A stretch of 64,000 nt of DNA, from contig NZ_CP116221.1 in the NCBI RefSeq assembly GCF_023556315.2, positions 2,491,001-2,555,000 on the forward strand, read 5' to 3'. Below, piece by piece: positions 26,933-35,031 of this stretch. Position numbers and translations under genes: made by a program. Below the pieces are notes generated by a model. The model was not told where the DNA came from and did no database searches. It was given only the letters and a program-made list of their open reading frames with translations. Position 1 is the first letter of the stretch; every line of letters starts with the position of its first letter. The stretch comes from Psychroserpens ponticola. Its GTDB lineage: Bacteria > Bacteroidota > Bacteroidia > Flavobacteriales > Flavobacteriaceae.

Positions 26933-27451
26933 ATGGAAACAGAAAAGATTACAACTGGAAAATTTGCAATGAATTATGGCATCATCCTAGGTGTTATAAT
27001 GATTGTATTAAATGTTATAAGTTATGTCACTGGGCAAGCTATGGAAGGTGCGCAATGGCCACAAGTCGTTTATTACATTATTTTCCCAATAGTAATCATG
27101 TATGCAATAAGCAAGTATAAAAATTACAATGCAAATGTATTAACACTTGGAAACGCAATTAAATTAGGTGTAGTAATTGGAATCATAAGTGCAATCGTTT
27201 ATATTCTTTACGGACTTCTTTTCAATTATGTGATAGATCCTGAATTCATGTCACAACTCATGGAAGTAACCATTGATAAAATGATTGTTGATAACCCAGA
27301 TATGCCACAAGCACAGATTGATCAAACCGTGAAAATGATGGAAATGATGTTTAATCCACTTATTGGATCTGCATTTTGGATAGCAATGAGTGCTCTTTTT
27401 GGTTTAATTTGGTCATTAATTGGCGGATTAGTAATGAAAAGCAACTCATAA
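26933..27451 (+). CDS. DUF4199 membrane protein
   Basis: A 172-residue protein with four predicted membrane helices (about residues 14-32, 44-60, 77-98 and 145-168) and a loop containing QLMEVTIDKMIVDNPDMPQ. The second and third helices and the FNYVIDPEF turn are typical of DUF4199, a Bacteroidota membrane family of unknown function that frequently precedes a glycosyltransferase gene, as here. The GT2 gene begins 54 bases later and has its own -7 box in that gap. Confidence 0.85.
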   Translation: METEKITTGKFAMNYGIILGVIMIVLNVISYVTGQAMEGAQWPQVVYYIIFPIVIMYAISKYKNYNANVLTLGNAIKLGVVIGIISAIVYILYGLLFNYVIDPEFMSQLMEVTIDKMIVDNPDMPQAQIDQTVKMMEMMFNPLIGSAFWIAMSALFGLIWSLIGGLVMKSNS

Positions 27452-27472
27452 CTAGAGCTTAAAAAAATTCAG

Positions 27473-27480
27473 TACTTTTG
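27473..27480 (+). promoter_or_regulatory. Probable -7 box of the glycosyltransferase gene
   Basis: TACTTTTG matches TAnnTTTG and lies 25 bases before the start codon at 27506. No convincing -33 TTG is seen. Confidence 0.35.
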
Positions 27481-27505
27481 AATATTAAATATTTAAAACT
27501 ACTTA

Positions 27506-28453
27506 ATGAATATATCAGTAGTCATACCACTACTTAACGAACAAGACTCTTTAAAAGAACTTTACGATTGGATTGCAAATGTCATGCAGTCCAATCGTTT
27601 TTCGTATGAAATCATCTTTATTGATGATGGCAGCACAGACGATTCGTGGTTAACGATTATGCAACTCTCTCAAAAAGACGAGAACGTTAAAGGGATTCGT
27701 TTTCTTAAAAACTTTGGAAAATCTCAAGCCTTACATGCAGGTTTTGCAAAGACTCAAGGTGATGTTGTTATTACCATGGATGCAGATTTACAAGACAATC
27801 CGGATGAAATCCCTGAACTCTACAACATGATAGTTGTTGATAAATATGACTTAATTTCAGGATGGAAGAAAAAAAGGTACGATTCTATAATATCAAAAAA
27901 TTTACCTTCAAAACTATTTAATTGGGCTGCTAGAAAAACTTCTGGTGTTAAATTAAACGACTTTAATTGTGGTTTAAAAGCTTACGATAATAAAGTGGTT
28001 AAAAACATTGAAGTTAGTGGTGAAATGCATCGCTATATTCCAGTCCTAGCAAAAAATGCTGGTTTCACAAAAATTGGTGAAAAAATTGTGCAACATCAAG
28101 CCAGAAAATATGGTGAAACTAAATTTGGAATGGATCGTTTTATAAATGGCTTTTTAGACTTACTAACCATTTGGTTTATTTCTCGATTTGGGAAAAGGCC
28201 TATGCACCTCTTCGGCGCTTTAGGTTTTTTAATGTTTGGTATTGGTTTTGCCTTTTCTTTATATTTAGGTGTCGACAAATTATTCCTAAATCCAACTGGG
28301 AGATTAATTACACAACGACCTCAATTTTATATTGCTCTATCAACGATGATTATTGGTACACAGTTTTTTGTTGCTGGATTTTTAGGAGAAATAATTTTAA
28401 GAACCAAAGAGAACAAACAACGTTACCTAATAAAGCAAGAATTAAACCTATAA
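27506..28453 (+). CDS. Family 2 glycosyltransferase with C-terminal membrane helices
   Basis: It transfers a sugar from a nucleotide- or lipid-linked donor, most likely to polyprenyl phosphate, as in the DPM1/GtrB group. The 315-residue protein starts ISVVIPLLNEQDSLKELYDW. It has the first acidic motif IDDGSTDDSW and the metal-binding DxD-type motif MDADLQDNPDE near residue 91. Two C-terminal membrane helices (about 232-255 and 268-295) match the GtrB architecture. The adjacent phosphohexomutase and ABC exporter support a role in envelope glycan or lipid assembly, which is inference. Confidence 0.9.
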   Translation: MNISVVIPLLNEQDSLKELYDWIANVMQSNRFSYEIIFIDDGSTDDSWLTIMQLSQKDENVKGIRFLKNFGKSQALHAGFAKTQGDVVITMDADLQDNPDEIPELYNMIVVDKYDLISGWKKKRYDSIISKNLPSKLFNWAARKTSGVKLNDFNCGLKAYDNKVVKNIEVSGEMHRYIPVLAKNAGFTKIGEKIVQHQARKYGETKFGMDRFINGFLDLLTIWFISRFGKRPMHLFGALGFLMFGIGFAFSLYLGVDKLFLNPTGRLITQRPQFYIALSTMIIGTQFFVAGFLGEIILRTKENKQRYLIKQELNL

Positions 28454-28506
28454 AACTTGTCCTCTAAATTAATGACAAGTTTATAAATAACAGATTTTGA
28501 AACACT

Positions 28507-28514
28507 TACTTTTG
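28507..28514 (+). promoter_or_regulatory. Probable -7 box of the phosphohexomutase gene
   Basis: TACTTTTG matches TAnnTTTG and lies 18 bases before the ATG at 28533. Confidence 0.4.
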
Positions 28515-28532
28515 CAACTTACTTTTTAAATT

Positions 28533-30263
28533 ATGAAACACATTGAACCTCAACTTTTAGAACGCGTAAATACTTGGTTAACATCTACTTTTGATACCGA
28601 AACCAAAGATTACATAAAAAACTTAATGGCTAACGATACTAAAGAACTCACAGAAAGTTTTTATAAGGACTTAGAATTTGGTACTGGTGGAATGCGTGGT
28701 GTAATGGGAATTGGCACTAATCGTATCAATAAATTTACACTTGGCAAAAACACACAAGGTTTAAGTAACTATATAAAACAATCGTTTCCTAATGAAGCGC
28801 TTAAAGTTGCCATTGCTTTCGATTGCAGACATAATAGTAAAACATTAGCAAAAGTGGTTGCTGATGTGTTTTCTGCTAACGGAATAAAAGTATTCCTTTT
28901 TGAAGACTTACGTCCAACTCCAGAATTATCATTCGCACTAAAACATTTAAATTGCCATTGTGGCATTGTCTTAACTGCATCACATAATCCTCCAGAATAT
29001 AATGGTTATAAAGTGTATTGGCAAGATGGCGGACAATTAGTTCCACCACAAGATGCAGAGATTATTGCTGAAATTAATCGTTTGGACTATTCTGAAATTA
29101 AATTTGAAGCTAATCATAATTTAATTCAATATATCGGAAAAGAAATCGATGATGTTTTTATTAATGAATCTATAAAAAACGGAAGTTTTAACACATCAAA
29201 AGACGCTAAAGAAAATTTAAATATCGTCTTTACTTCATTGCATGGAACCTCTATTACCGCAATACCAGAAACCTTAAAACGAGCGGGTTACACCAATGTT
29301 CATATTGTTGAAGAACAACGTGAACCTAATGGTGATTTCCCAACTGTAAAATCACCAAATCCTGAAGAACCTGAGGCACTAAAAATGGCAACAGAATTAG
29401 CTTCAAAAGTTGATGGCGATATTGTTATTGGTACAGATCCTGATTGTGATAGATTAGGTGTTGTGGTTAGAAATTTAGAAGGTGAATTAGTGATTCTTAA
29501 TGGAAATCAAACCATGTTACTTATGACTAACTTTCTATTAAAACAATGGAAAAACAATAACAAAATTAATGGAAATCAATTTATAGGATCTACAATTGTA
29601 TCCACTCCAATGATGTCTGTTCTTGCAGATTCATACAATGTAGAATGCAAAATCGGTTTAACTGGTTTTAAATGGATTGCTAAGATGATTAAAGACTTTC
29701 ATACGATGGATTTTGTAGGTGGTGGAGAAGAAAGTTTTGGCTTTATGGTTGGTGATTTTGTTAGAGATAAGGATGCAGTAACTTCTACACTTCTAGCTTG
29801 TGAAATTGCAGCTCAAGCAAAGGCAAATGGCATTTCAGTCTACAAAGAATTAATAGAACTTTACGTAGAACATGGCTTTTATAAAGAACGTTTGATATCT
29901 ATTACTAAAAAAGGAATTGAAGGTGCTCAGGAAATTAAACAAATGATGGTTGATGCACGTGAAAATCCATTACAAGAAGTCAATGGCTCAAAAGTTGTGC
30001 GAATTGAAGATTATCAATTGTCTATTGCTAAAGATTTTAATACAGGAGAAGAAACAAGTATTGATGTACCTAAATCTAATGTCTTGATTTATTATACGCA
30101 AGACGGAAGTAAAATTGCATTACGACCTAGTGGAACTGAACCTAAAATTAAATTTTATATCAGCGTTAACACAACATTAGACAATGTGTCAGAATTTAAA
30201 GCAACGGAACAAAAATTGGAAACTAGAATTGACACTATCCTTAAGGATATGAAATTAAAATAA
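28533..30263 (+). CDS. Phosphoglucomutase/phosphomannomutase (phospho-sugar mutase)
   Basis: It interconverts hexose 1- and 6-phosphates. The 576-residue protein has the phosphoserine loop [13 protein letters not shown] (S150), the magnesium loop [10 protein letters not shown] near residue 310, the sugar-binding loop GGGEESFGF, and the phosphate-binding [10 protein letters not shown] near the C-terminus. The length places it with the PGM2-like bacterial mutases that are longer than AlgC or GlmM. Whether glucose, mannose or ribose phosphate is preferred cannot be told. The ABC exporter gene overlaps its stop codon by one base, so the two are translationally coupled. Confidence 0.93.
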   Translation: MKHIEPQLLERVNTWLTSTFDTETKDYIKNLMANDTKELTESFYKDLEFGTGGMRGVMGIGTNRINKFTLGKNTQGLSNYIKQSFPNEALKVAIAFDCRHNSKTLAKVVADVFSANGIKVFLFEDLRPTPELSFALKHLNCHCGIVLTASHNPPEYNGYKVYWQDGGQLVPPQDAEIIAEINRLDYSEIKFEANHNLIQYIGKEIDDVFINESIKNGSFNTSKDAKENLNIVFTSLHGTSITAIPETLKRAGYTNVHIVEEQREPNGDFPTVKSPNPEEPEALKMATELASKVDGDIVIGTDPDCDRLGVVVRNLEGELVILNGNQTMLLMTNFLLKQWKNNNKINGNQFIGSTIVSTPMMSVLADSYNVECKIGLTGFKWIAKMIKDFHTMDFVGGGEESFGFMVGDFVRDKDAVTSTLLACEIAAQAKANGISVYKELIELYVEHGFYKERLISITKKGIEGAQEIKQMMVDARENPLQEVNGSKVVRIEDYQLSIAKDFNTGEETSIDVPKSNVLIYYTQDGSKIALRPSGTEPKIKFYISVNTTLDNVSEFKATEQKLETRIDTILKDMKLK

Positions 30264-32104
30264 TGGATCAAAACCTAAAAAAAATAATTCCGTACGCAAT
30301 ACGTTATAAATCCAATATTGTATGGAACGTTATTTTTAATATTCTTTATGCACTTTTCAGTACACTTTCATTTATTACAATGTTTCCACTTTTGGAAGTT
30401 TTGTTTAAAAAAGGGGAAGATTTAGAAGCAAAAGTTACAACCAAACCTGTATATACAGATATTTGGAACATTGTAGATTATTTGAAAGATTCATTTTACT
30501 ACAACATTTCTAGTTTAGAAAAACTTAACGGTCCGCAATATGCATTATTACTAGCAGTCGGACTTGTGATTATCACTTTTTTACTTAAAAATTTATTTAA
30601 TTTTTTAGCGTCATATCATATCCTACATTTGCAAAATGGGGTTTTAAGAGATTTGCGGTCTAAGATGTTTGACAAAATTATAAGCCTACCCATTCCTTTC
30701 TATTCTAAGCGAAGTAAAGGAGATATTATGGCAAGAATGCTTGGTGATATTGGTGAAGTAAAACGGTCTTTCTTTCTGATTTTAGAACTTGTTGTTAGAG
30801 AACCTCTTACCATTTTGTTTGCAATTATTGCCATGCTAAAAATCAGTTTAGAACTGACACTATTTGTATTCATATTCATACCTATTTCTGGATTTATAAT
30901 TTCTAGAATTGGTAAAAATTTAAAATCTAAGTCTACACGTTTACAACAAGAATCTGGTAAACTCATTTCGATTGTTGAAGAAAGTTTAACTGGATTAAAA
31001 GTTGTAAAAAGCTATAATGCTGAATCTAATTTTAAACAGCGATTTTCAAAATCTATAAATAAGATTCTTAAATTATCTAATAGTATAGGGAATAAAAACA
31101 ACCTAGCGTCACCTATGAGTGAGTTTATGGGTATTGTAACTATTGCTGCCTTATTGTGGTATGGTGGAAACTTAGTTTTAGTTGAAAAAACACTTGATGG
31201 CGAATTATTCTTAGTCTATTTAATGCTAGCATATAACATTCTTACACCTGCAAAAGCAATATCTAAAGCCTCCTACTCTGTAAAAAATGGTTTAGCGGCT
31301 GCAGAACGTGTATTTGAAATTTTAGAACAAGAAGACAGCATTCCTACGAAAAAGGATGCGATGATTAAGCAAGGTTTTACAAGTGGTATTTCTATTAAAA
31401 ACATTAATTTCAGATATCAAGAGGTTGACGTATTAAAACACTTTTCTATTGAAGTTCCTAAAGGAAAAACTATTGCACTAGTTGGTCAATCTGGAAGTGG
31501 AAAAAGTACGATTGCTAATCTACTAACCCGTTTTTATGATGTTAACGAAGGTCGAATTGAAATCGATGGCATCAACATTAAAGACATGGAGATTCATTCG
31601 CTTCGTGACTTAATGGGACTTGTCACTCAAGATTCTATATTATTTAATGACTCTGTAAGGAACAATATATTAATTGGAAAAGAAGATGCTTCAGATGAAG
31701 ACATTATTGAAGCTTTAAAAATTGCTAATGCTTGGGAATTTGTAAAAGACTTAACAAACGGTTTAGATACAAATATTGGAGATTCTGGAGGTAATTTATC
31801 TGGAGGTCAAAAACAACGACTTAGTATCGCTAGAGCTGTTCTTAAAAATCCGCCAATCATGATCTTAGATGAGGCAACTTCGGCTTTAGATACAGAAAGT
31901 GAACGTATTGTTCAAGAAGCTCTTGAAAATATGATGAAGAACAGAACCTCAATTGTTATAGCACATAGACTATCTACCATTCAAAATGCCGACGAAATTA
32001 TTGTCATGCAAAAAGGTGAAATTGCAGAACAAGGCACACACAACGAACTCATTGCTAAAAATGGTGTTTATAAAAAATTGGTAGACATGCAAAGCTTCGA
32101 ATAA
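30263..32104 (+). CDS. ABC exporter, fused permease and ATPase (MsbA-like)
   Basis: A 613-residue half-transporter that forms a homodimer. The membrane domain has about six helices (residues 20-340). The ATPase domain has Walker A GQSGSGKST near residue 407, the signature LSGGQKQRLS near 511, and Walker B IMILDEATSALD near 530 with its catalytic glutamate. The family exports lipids or lipid-linked glycans, MsbA moving lipid A precursors across the inner membrane. The start codon overlaps the mutase stop (TAATG). A long palindromic terminator follows. Confidence 0.92.
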   Translation: MDQNLKKIIPYAIRYKSNIVWNVIFNILYALFSTLSFITMFPLLEVLFKKGEDLEAKVTTKPVYTDIWNIVDYLKDSFYYNISSLEKLNGPQYALLLAVGLVIITFLLKNLFNFLASYHILHLQNGVLRDLRSKMFDKIISLPIPFYSKRSKGDIMARMLGDIGEVKRSFFLILELVVREPLTILFAIIAMLKISLELTLFVFIFIPISGFIISRIGKNLKSKSTRLQQESGKLISIVEESLTGLKVVKSYNAESNFKQRFSKSINKILKLSNSIGNKNNLASPMSEFMGIVTIAALLWYGGNLVLVEKTLDGELFLVYLMLAYNILTPAKAISKASYSVKNGLAAAERVFEILEQEDSIPTKKDAMIKQGFTSGISIKNINFRYQEVDVLKHFSIEVPKGKTIALVGQSGSGKSTIANLLTRFYDVNEGRIEIDGINIKDMEIHSLRDLMGLVTQDSILFNDSVRNNILIGKEDASDEDIIEALKIANAWEFVKDLTNGLDTNIGDSGGNLSGGQKQRLSIARAVLKNPPIMILDEATSALDTESERIVQEALENMMKNRTSIVIAHRLSTIQNADEIIVMQKGEIAEQGTHNELIAKNGVYKKLVDMQSFE

Positions 32105-32128
32105 AATTAAACATCTTATAGAAAATTA

Positions 32129-32160
32129 GAAAAGGACGCAACATATGTTGCGTCCTTTTC
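32129..32160 (+). terminator. Terminator-like perfect palindrome after the ABC exporter
   Basis: A 32-base perfect palindrome centred at 32144/32145 begins GAAAAGGACGCAAC and ends with its complement. It is followed by only a short T-rich stretch, so it may end transcription weakly or protect the 3' end. Confidence 0.75.
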
Positions 32161-32392
32161 AATTCTATTACCAGATTTGGGGACACTGGTAATATATTCA
32201 TAAGTAGGTTAAGCTGAAGCAAACATATAATAAATATATGGTACAAACAAGAAAAATATGCATTTCATCGTATTTAACAAACACTTAATCGATAAAATTT
32301 AATCTAAATATTTGACTATCAGCATATAAGCTTGTAATTTAATTTTTATTAAACTTTTACTATTTTCATCAGTCTAAAGAAAAAATGAGTTT

Positions 32393-32935
32393 TTGAAAGA
32401 AGAACAAGAATTTATTCAAAGGTTAATCTCCAAAGAAACCAAAGAAGCTGCGTTTAATGAGTTGTTACAACTTTATAAAGAGCGATTGTATTGGCACATT
32501 CGTCATATTGTTAAGTCTCATGATGATGCTGATGATGTGCTACAGAATACTTTTATCAAAGTGCATAGAAGCATTCACAACTTTAAAGGAGATAGCAAAT
32601 TGTTTTCGTGGATGTACAGAATAGCTATAAACGAATCCATTACACACATCAATAAGAACTCTAAACGGTTACAATTATCTTCTGAAGACTATCAAAATCA
32701 AACAATCAACAATTTAAAAGCTGATATTTATTTTGAAGGAGAAGACATAAAAATACAACTACAAAAGGCTATCGCGACATTGCCAAATAAGCAACAATTA
32801 GTTTTCAACATGAAGTATTTTGAAGATATAAAATATAAAGATATGGCAGATATTTTAGATACTAGCGAAGGAGCCTTAAAAGCATCCTATCACATTGCAG
32901 TAAAAAAAATAGAAGCCTTTTTAACTAAAGATTAA
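32393..32935 (+). CDS. RNA polymerase sigma factor, ECF type
   Basis: A 180-residue sigma-70-family factor with region 2 (about residues 20-90, HDDADDVLQNTFIKVHRSI) and region 4 (about 120-175, KYKDMADILDTSEGALKASY). The only in-frame start is TTG at 32393. An ATG with a better leader (AAAGAAAAA before it) sits 8 bases upstream at 32385 but runs into a stop after three codons. One extra T in the T5 run would put that ATG in frame and give an N-terminus beginning MSFLKEEQE. The gene is followed by an anti-sigma-like membrane protein and a small exported protein, a trio common in flavobacteria. Confidence 0.9.
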   Translation: MKEEQEFIQRLISKETKEAAFNELLQLYKERLYWHIRHIVKSHDDADDVLQNTFIKVHRSIHNFKGDSKLFSWMYRIAINESITHINKNSKRLQLSSEDYQNQTINNLKADIYFEGEDIKIQLQKAIATLPNKQQLVFNMKYFEDIKYKDMADILDTSEGALKASYHIAVKKIEAFLTKD

Positions 32936-32972
32936 ACGTTTAGAAAAAAAAATAGTCTTAAATTAAAAGAGA

Positions 32973-32992
32973 ATTTCGTTTTTATACGAAAT
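32973..32992. other. Short inverted repeat before the anti-sigma-like gene
   Basis: ATTTCGT and ACGAAAT, separated by six bases, end 7 bases before the start codon at 33000. It could be an operator or an RNA hairpin covering the ribosome binding region. Confidence 0.35.
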
Positions 32993-32999
32993 ACAAACA

Positions 33000-33500
33000 A
33001 TGGAAAACAAAAAATTACATACAATAAAATCTGCTGGTTTTAAAACGTCAGACAGTTACTTTGAATCTTTTGATGACAAACTAAAAGCGCGATTAACTGA
33101 AACCCAATTGATTAAAAATATCGATACACCTGGTTTTAAAGTTCCTGATAATTACTTTGAGAACTTAGACGAAAAAGTAGTAAATAGATTAAATGAAGAC
33201 CAACCAGTTATCACTTTAAAATCGAGACGTCATTTATATTACATTGCTGGAGTTGCAGCTTCTTTGATCCTAATGTTTAATGTCTATCTTTCTTCTGAAA
33301 CCATTAGTATTAATGATATTGAAACAGTTTCAATAGAAAATTATTTAGAAGAAGGTGATTTCACTAGCTCTGACTTAGCTGCGCTATTAACTGAAGACGA
33401 ATTAAATAAAAACAATTTTATTGAAAACGAAATATCAGAAAGTACAATTGAAGATTATTTATTTGACACCATTGAATTTGAAGACTTAATTTTAGAATAA
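33000..33500 (+). CDS. Anti-sigma-factor-like membrane protein
   Basis: A 166-residue protein with a cytoplasmic N-terminal part, one membrane helix (about residues 78-96, YYIAGVAASLILMFNVYL) and an acidic periplasmic tail. The N-terminal part holds two copies of a short motif. The first is GFKTSDSYFESFDDKL (about residues 13-28) and the second GFKVPDNYFENLDEKV (about 45-60). The GFxxPxxYFE motif is typical of flavobacterial proteins located just after ECF sigma genes. Binding to the upstream sigma factor is inferred from position and topology, since no ZAS zinc motif is present. Confidence 0.78.
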   Translation: MENKKLHTIKSAGFKTSDSYFESFDDKLKARLTETQLIKNIDTPGFKVPDNYFENLDEKVVNRLNEDQPVITLKSRRHLYYIAGVAASLILMFNVYLSSETISINDIETVSIENYLEEGDFTSSDLAALLTEDELNKNNFIENEISESTIEDYLFDTIEFEDLILE

Positions 33501-33505
33501 AACAA

Positions 33506-33952
33506 ATGAAAAAAACAATTATAACTCTATTATTTGTAGCATTAACAATTAATGGATTTGCTCAAAAAAATGAGCGAAAAGATCGTATTAAAGCCTTAAA
33601 AATAGCACTCATCACCGAAAAATTAAATCTGACTGAAACTGAAGCTCAAAAATTTTGGCCAATTTATAATGCATTTCAAAAAGAAGCAGATATGCTTAGA
33701 ATAAATGCACGCGAAAAACGTCGAAATCTAGATATAAATACCATCACAGATGATCAAGCAAAAACAGCTTTAAACGACCTTTTAGCTTTTGAAAGAGAAG
33801 AACAATTGCTTAAAACAGATTTAATAGAAAGTTTACTAACTGCAATTCCTGCAAAAAAAATCATCTTATTAAAATTTACTGAAGAACAGTTTAAAAGACA
33901 GATGCTAGATGAGTTAAAAAAACGAAGAGAAAAAAAAGGCTCTAAAAACTAA
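33506..33952 (+). CDS. Small exported helical protein (LTXXQ/Spy-like)
   Basis: A 148-residue protein with a signal peptide (cleavage near INGFAQ). The mature part is a long, highly charged alpha-helical protein with a repeated LNLTETEAQKFWPIYNAF-type motif, as found in small periplasmic sensors of the Spy/CpxP type. It is 5 bases downstream of the anti-sigma-like gene and ends in a terminator, so it completes a three-gene operon. It may report envelope state to the anti-sigma protein, which is inference. Confidence 0.78.
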   Translation: MKKTIITLLFVALTINGFAQKNERKDRIKALKIALITEKLNLTETEAQKFWPIYNAFQKEADMLRINAREKRRNLDINTITDDQAKTALNDLLAFEREEQLLKTDLIESLLTAIPAKKIILLKFTEEQFKRQMLDELKKRREKKGSKN

Positions 33953-33969
33953 ATAAAGAATATTGAAAG

Positions 33970-34003
33970 AAAAGCCTCATGACAAAATCATGAGGCTTTT
34001 TTT
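33970..34003 (+). terminator. Rho-independent terminator of the second sigma operon
   Basis: The stem AAAAGCCTCATGA/TCATGAGGCTTTT with a five-base loop is followed by a T run. It may also serve the convergent sulfotransferase gene. Confidence 0.9.
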
Positions 34004-34026
34004 ATGCACTCAATTTAAAACACATA

Positions 34027-34851
34027 CTAGGTCCAATCATAAGTTTTTCCTAACAATTTGAATAAACTATCATTATGTGGTTTGTAAAATTCACGAAGTC
34101 TGTTTATATCTTGGGCATACTTTTCTTTTTCATTTACTTTACTCTTGTTAGACGTTTCAAAAGCAAGTTTCTCATAAGGCACATCAATATAACGCTGCAC
34201 TTTTTTTAATACGTCATCAGAATGTTTTCTCAAATCATTACTTTCAATGATTAATAGTTGTTCCCTTTTAAAATATTTTAGATAGTTTTCTATTTGTTGA
34301 TGATAAATACCACGTTTTACGTAAGAAATTCTATTATCATAAAAGGTTTCTGTTTTAAAATTCTCAAATTCATCTGAAATTGCATCTGAGAACGAACGTG
34401 GATCATGCAACGATCTATTTTTATTTGTTTTAAAATTGTGATGACGCATTGTCCATGCAGAAAAGGCTCTTTCAGCTGGATCTCTTAGCACAATAATAAG
34501 TTTTAGATTAGGATTGTAAGAATACAATCTAGAAGCTACTTCTGGATGAAAAATATATAACGGAGTTGCTTCAAAAACTTTTGCATTTTTTTTAATTCGA
34601 TATGGCAAAGGAAAAAATGAATGGTATTGAAAAATTTTATGTTCGTTATACCACTCATCATTATCAAAATAATGAACCTCTTTAGTTAAAGAAGGCTCTA
34701 TATAAGTGTGATTTCTCAATATCGAAAACAATCCTGAAGTACCACCTTTTTGAGTACCAATGATTATGAAATCTGGTTTTGAATAATACCCAAGTTTACA
34801 GAAAGTGCTTTGAATTGTATTTTTCATAAAGTCCATATTATTTGTAGACAA
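34027..34851 (-). CDS. Sulfotransferase family protein
   Basis: It would transfer sulfate from PAPS to a hydroxyl or amine. The 274-residue protein has the 5'-phosphosulfate-binding loop IIIGTQKGGTSGLFSIL (residues about 29-45) and the 3'-phosphate-binding region VLRDPAERAFSAWTM near residue 125. This is the pattern of heparan-sulfate-type sulfotransferases. No signal peptide is seen, so it is cytoplasmic. No sulfate-activation genes (cysDN, cysC) are in the window. It stands alone between two terminators and is possibly acquired or linked to polysaccharide modification, but nothing in base composition marks it as foreign. Confidence 0.85.
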   Translation of the reverse strand: MSTNNMDFMKNTIQSTFCKLGYYSKPDFIIIGTQKGGTSGLFSILRNHTYIEPSLTKEVHYFDNDEWYNEHKIFQYHSFFPLPYRIKKNAKVFEATPLYIFHPEVASRLYSYNPNLKLIIVLRDPAERAFSAWTMRHHNFKTNKNRSLHDPRSFSDAISDEFENFKTETFYDNRISYVKRGIYHQQIENYLKYFKREQLLIIESNDLRKHSDDVLKKVQRYIDVPYEKLAFETSNKSKVNEKEKYAQDINRLREFYKPHNDSLFKLLGKTYDWT

Positions 34852-34926
34852 TATATAATGCTTTTAATAAAGAATCTAATTTGTAAAGAATAAATAAGAG
34901 CAACTTTTTGAATCTTGCAATTAAAA

Positions 34927-34954
34927 AGAAAAGCTTCGTGACAAATCACGAAGC
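34927..34954 (-). terminator. Rho-independent terminator of the CotH operon
   Basis: The stem GCTTCGTGA/TCACGAAGC with a four-base loop is followed on the minus strand by a T-rich run. It lies 78 bases after the stop of the gene at 35032. Confidence 0.85.
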
Positions 34955-35031
34955 CATTCAAATAATTAAAGCTATCTATCAATAATACCTTTATTATCTT
35001 TTTATAAACTTTAAAGTTTCATAAAAAATCA

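Noticed and set aside
34027-34851. Sulfotransferase gene as part of a transferred island
   Set aside because: It is flanked by ordinary terminators, shows no mobile-element gene, direct repeat or tRNA nearby, and the base composition is similar to its neighbours.
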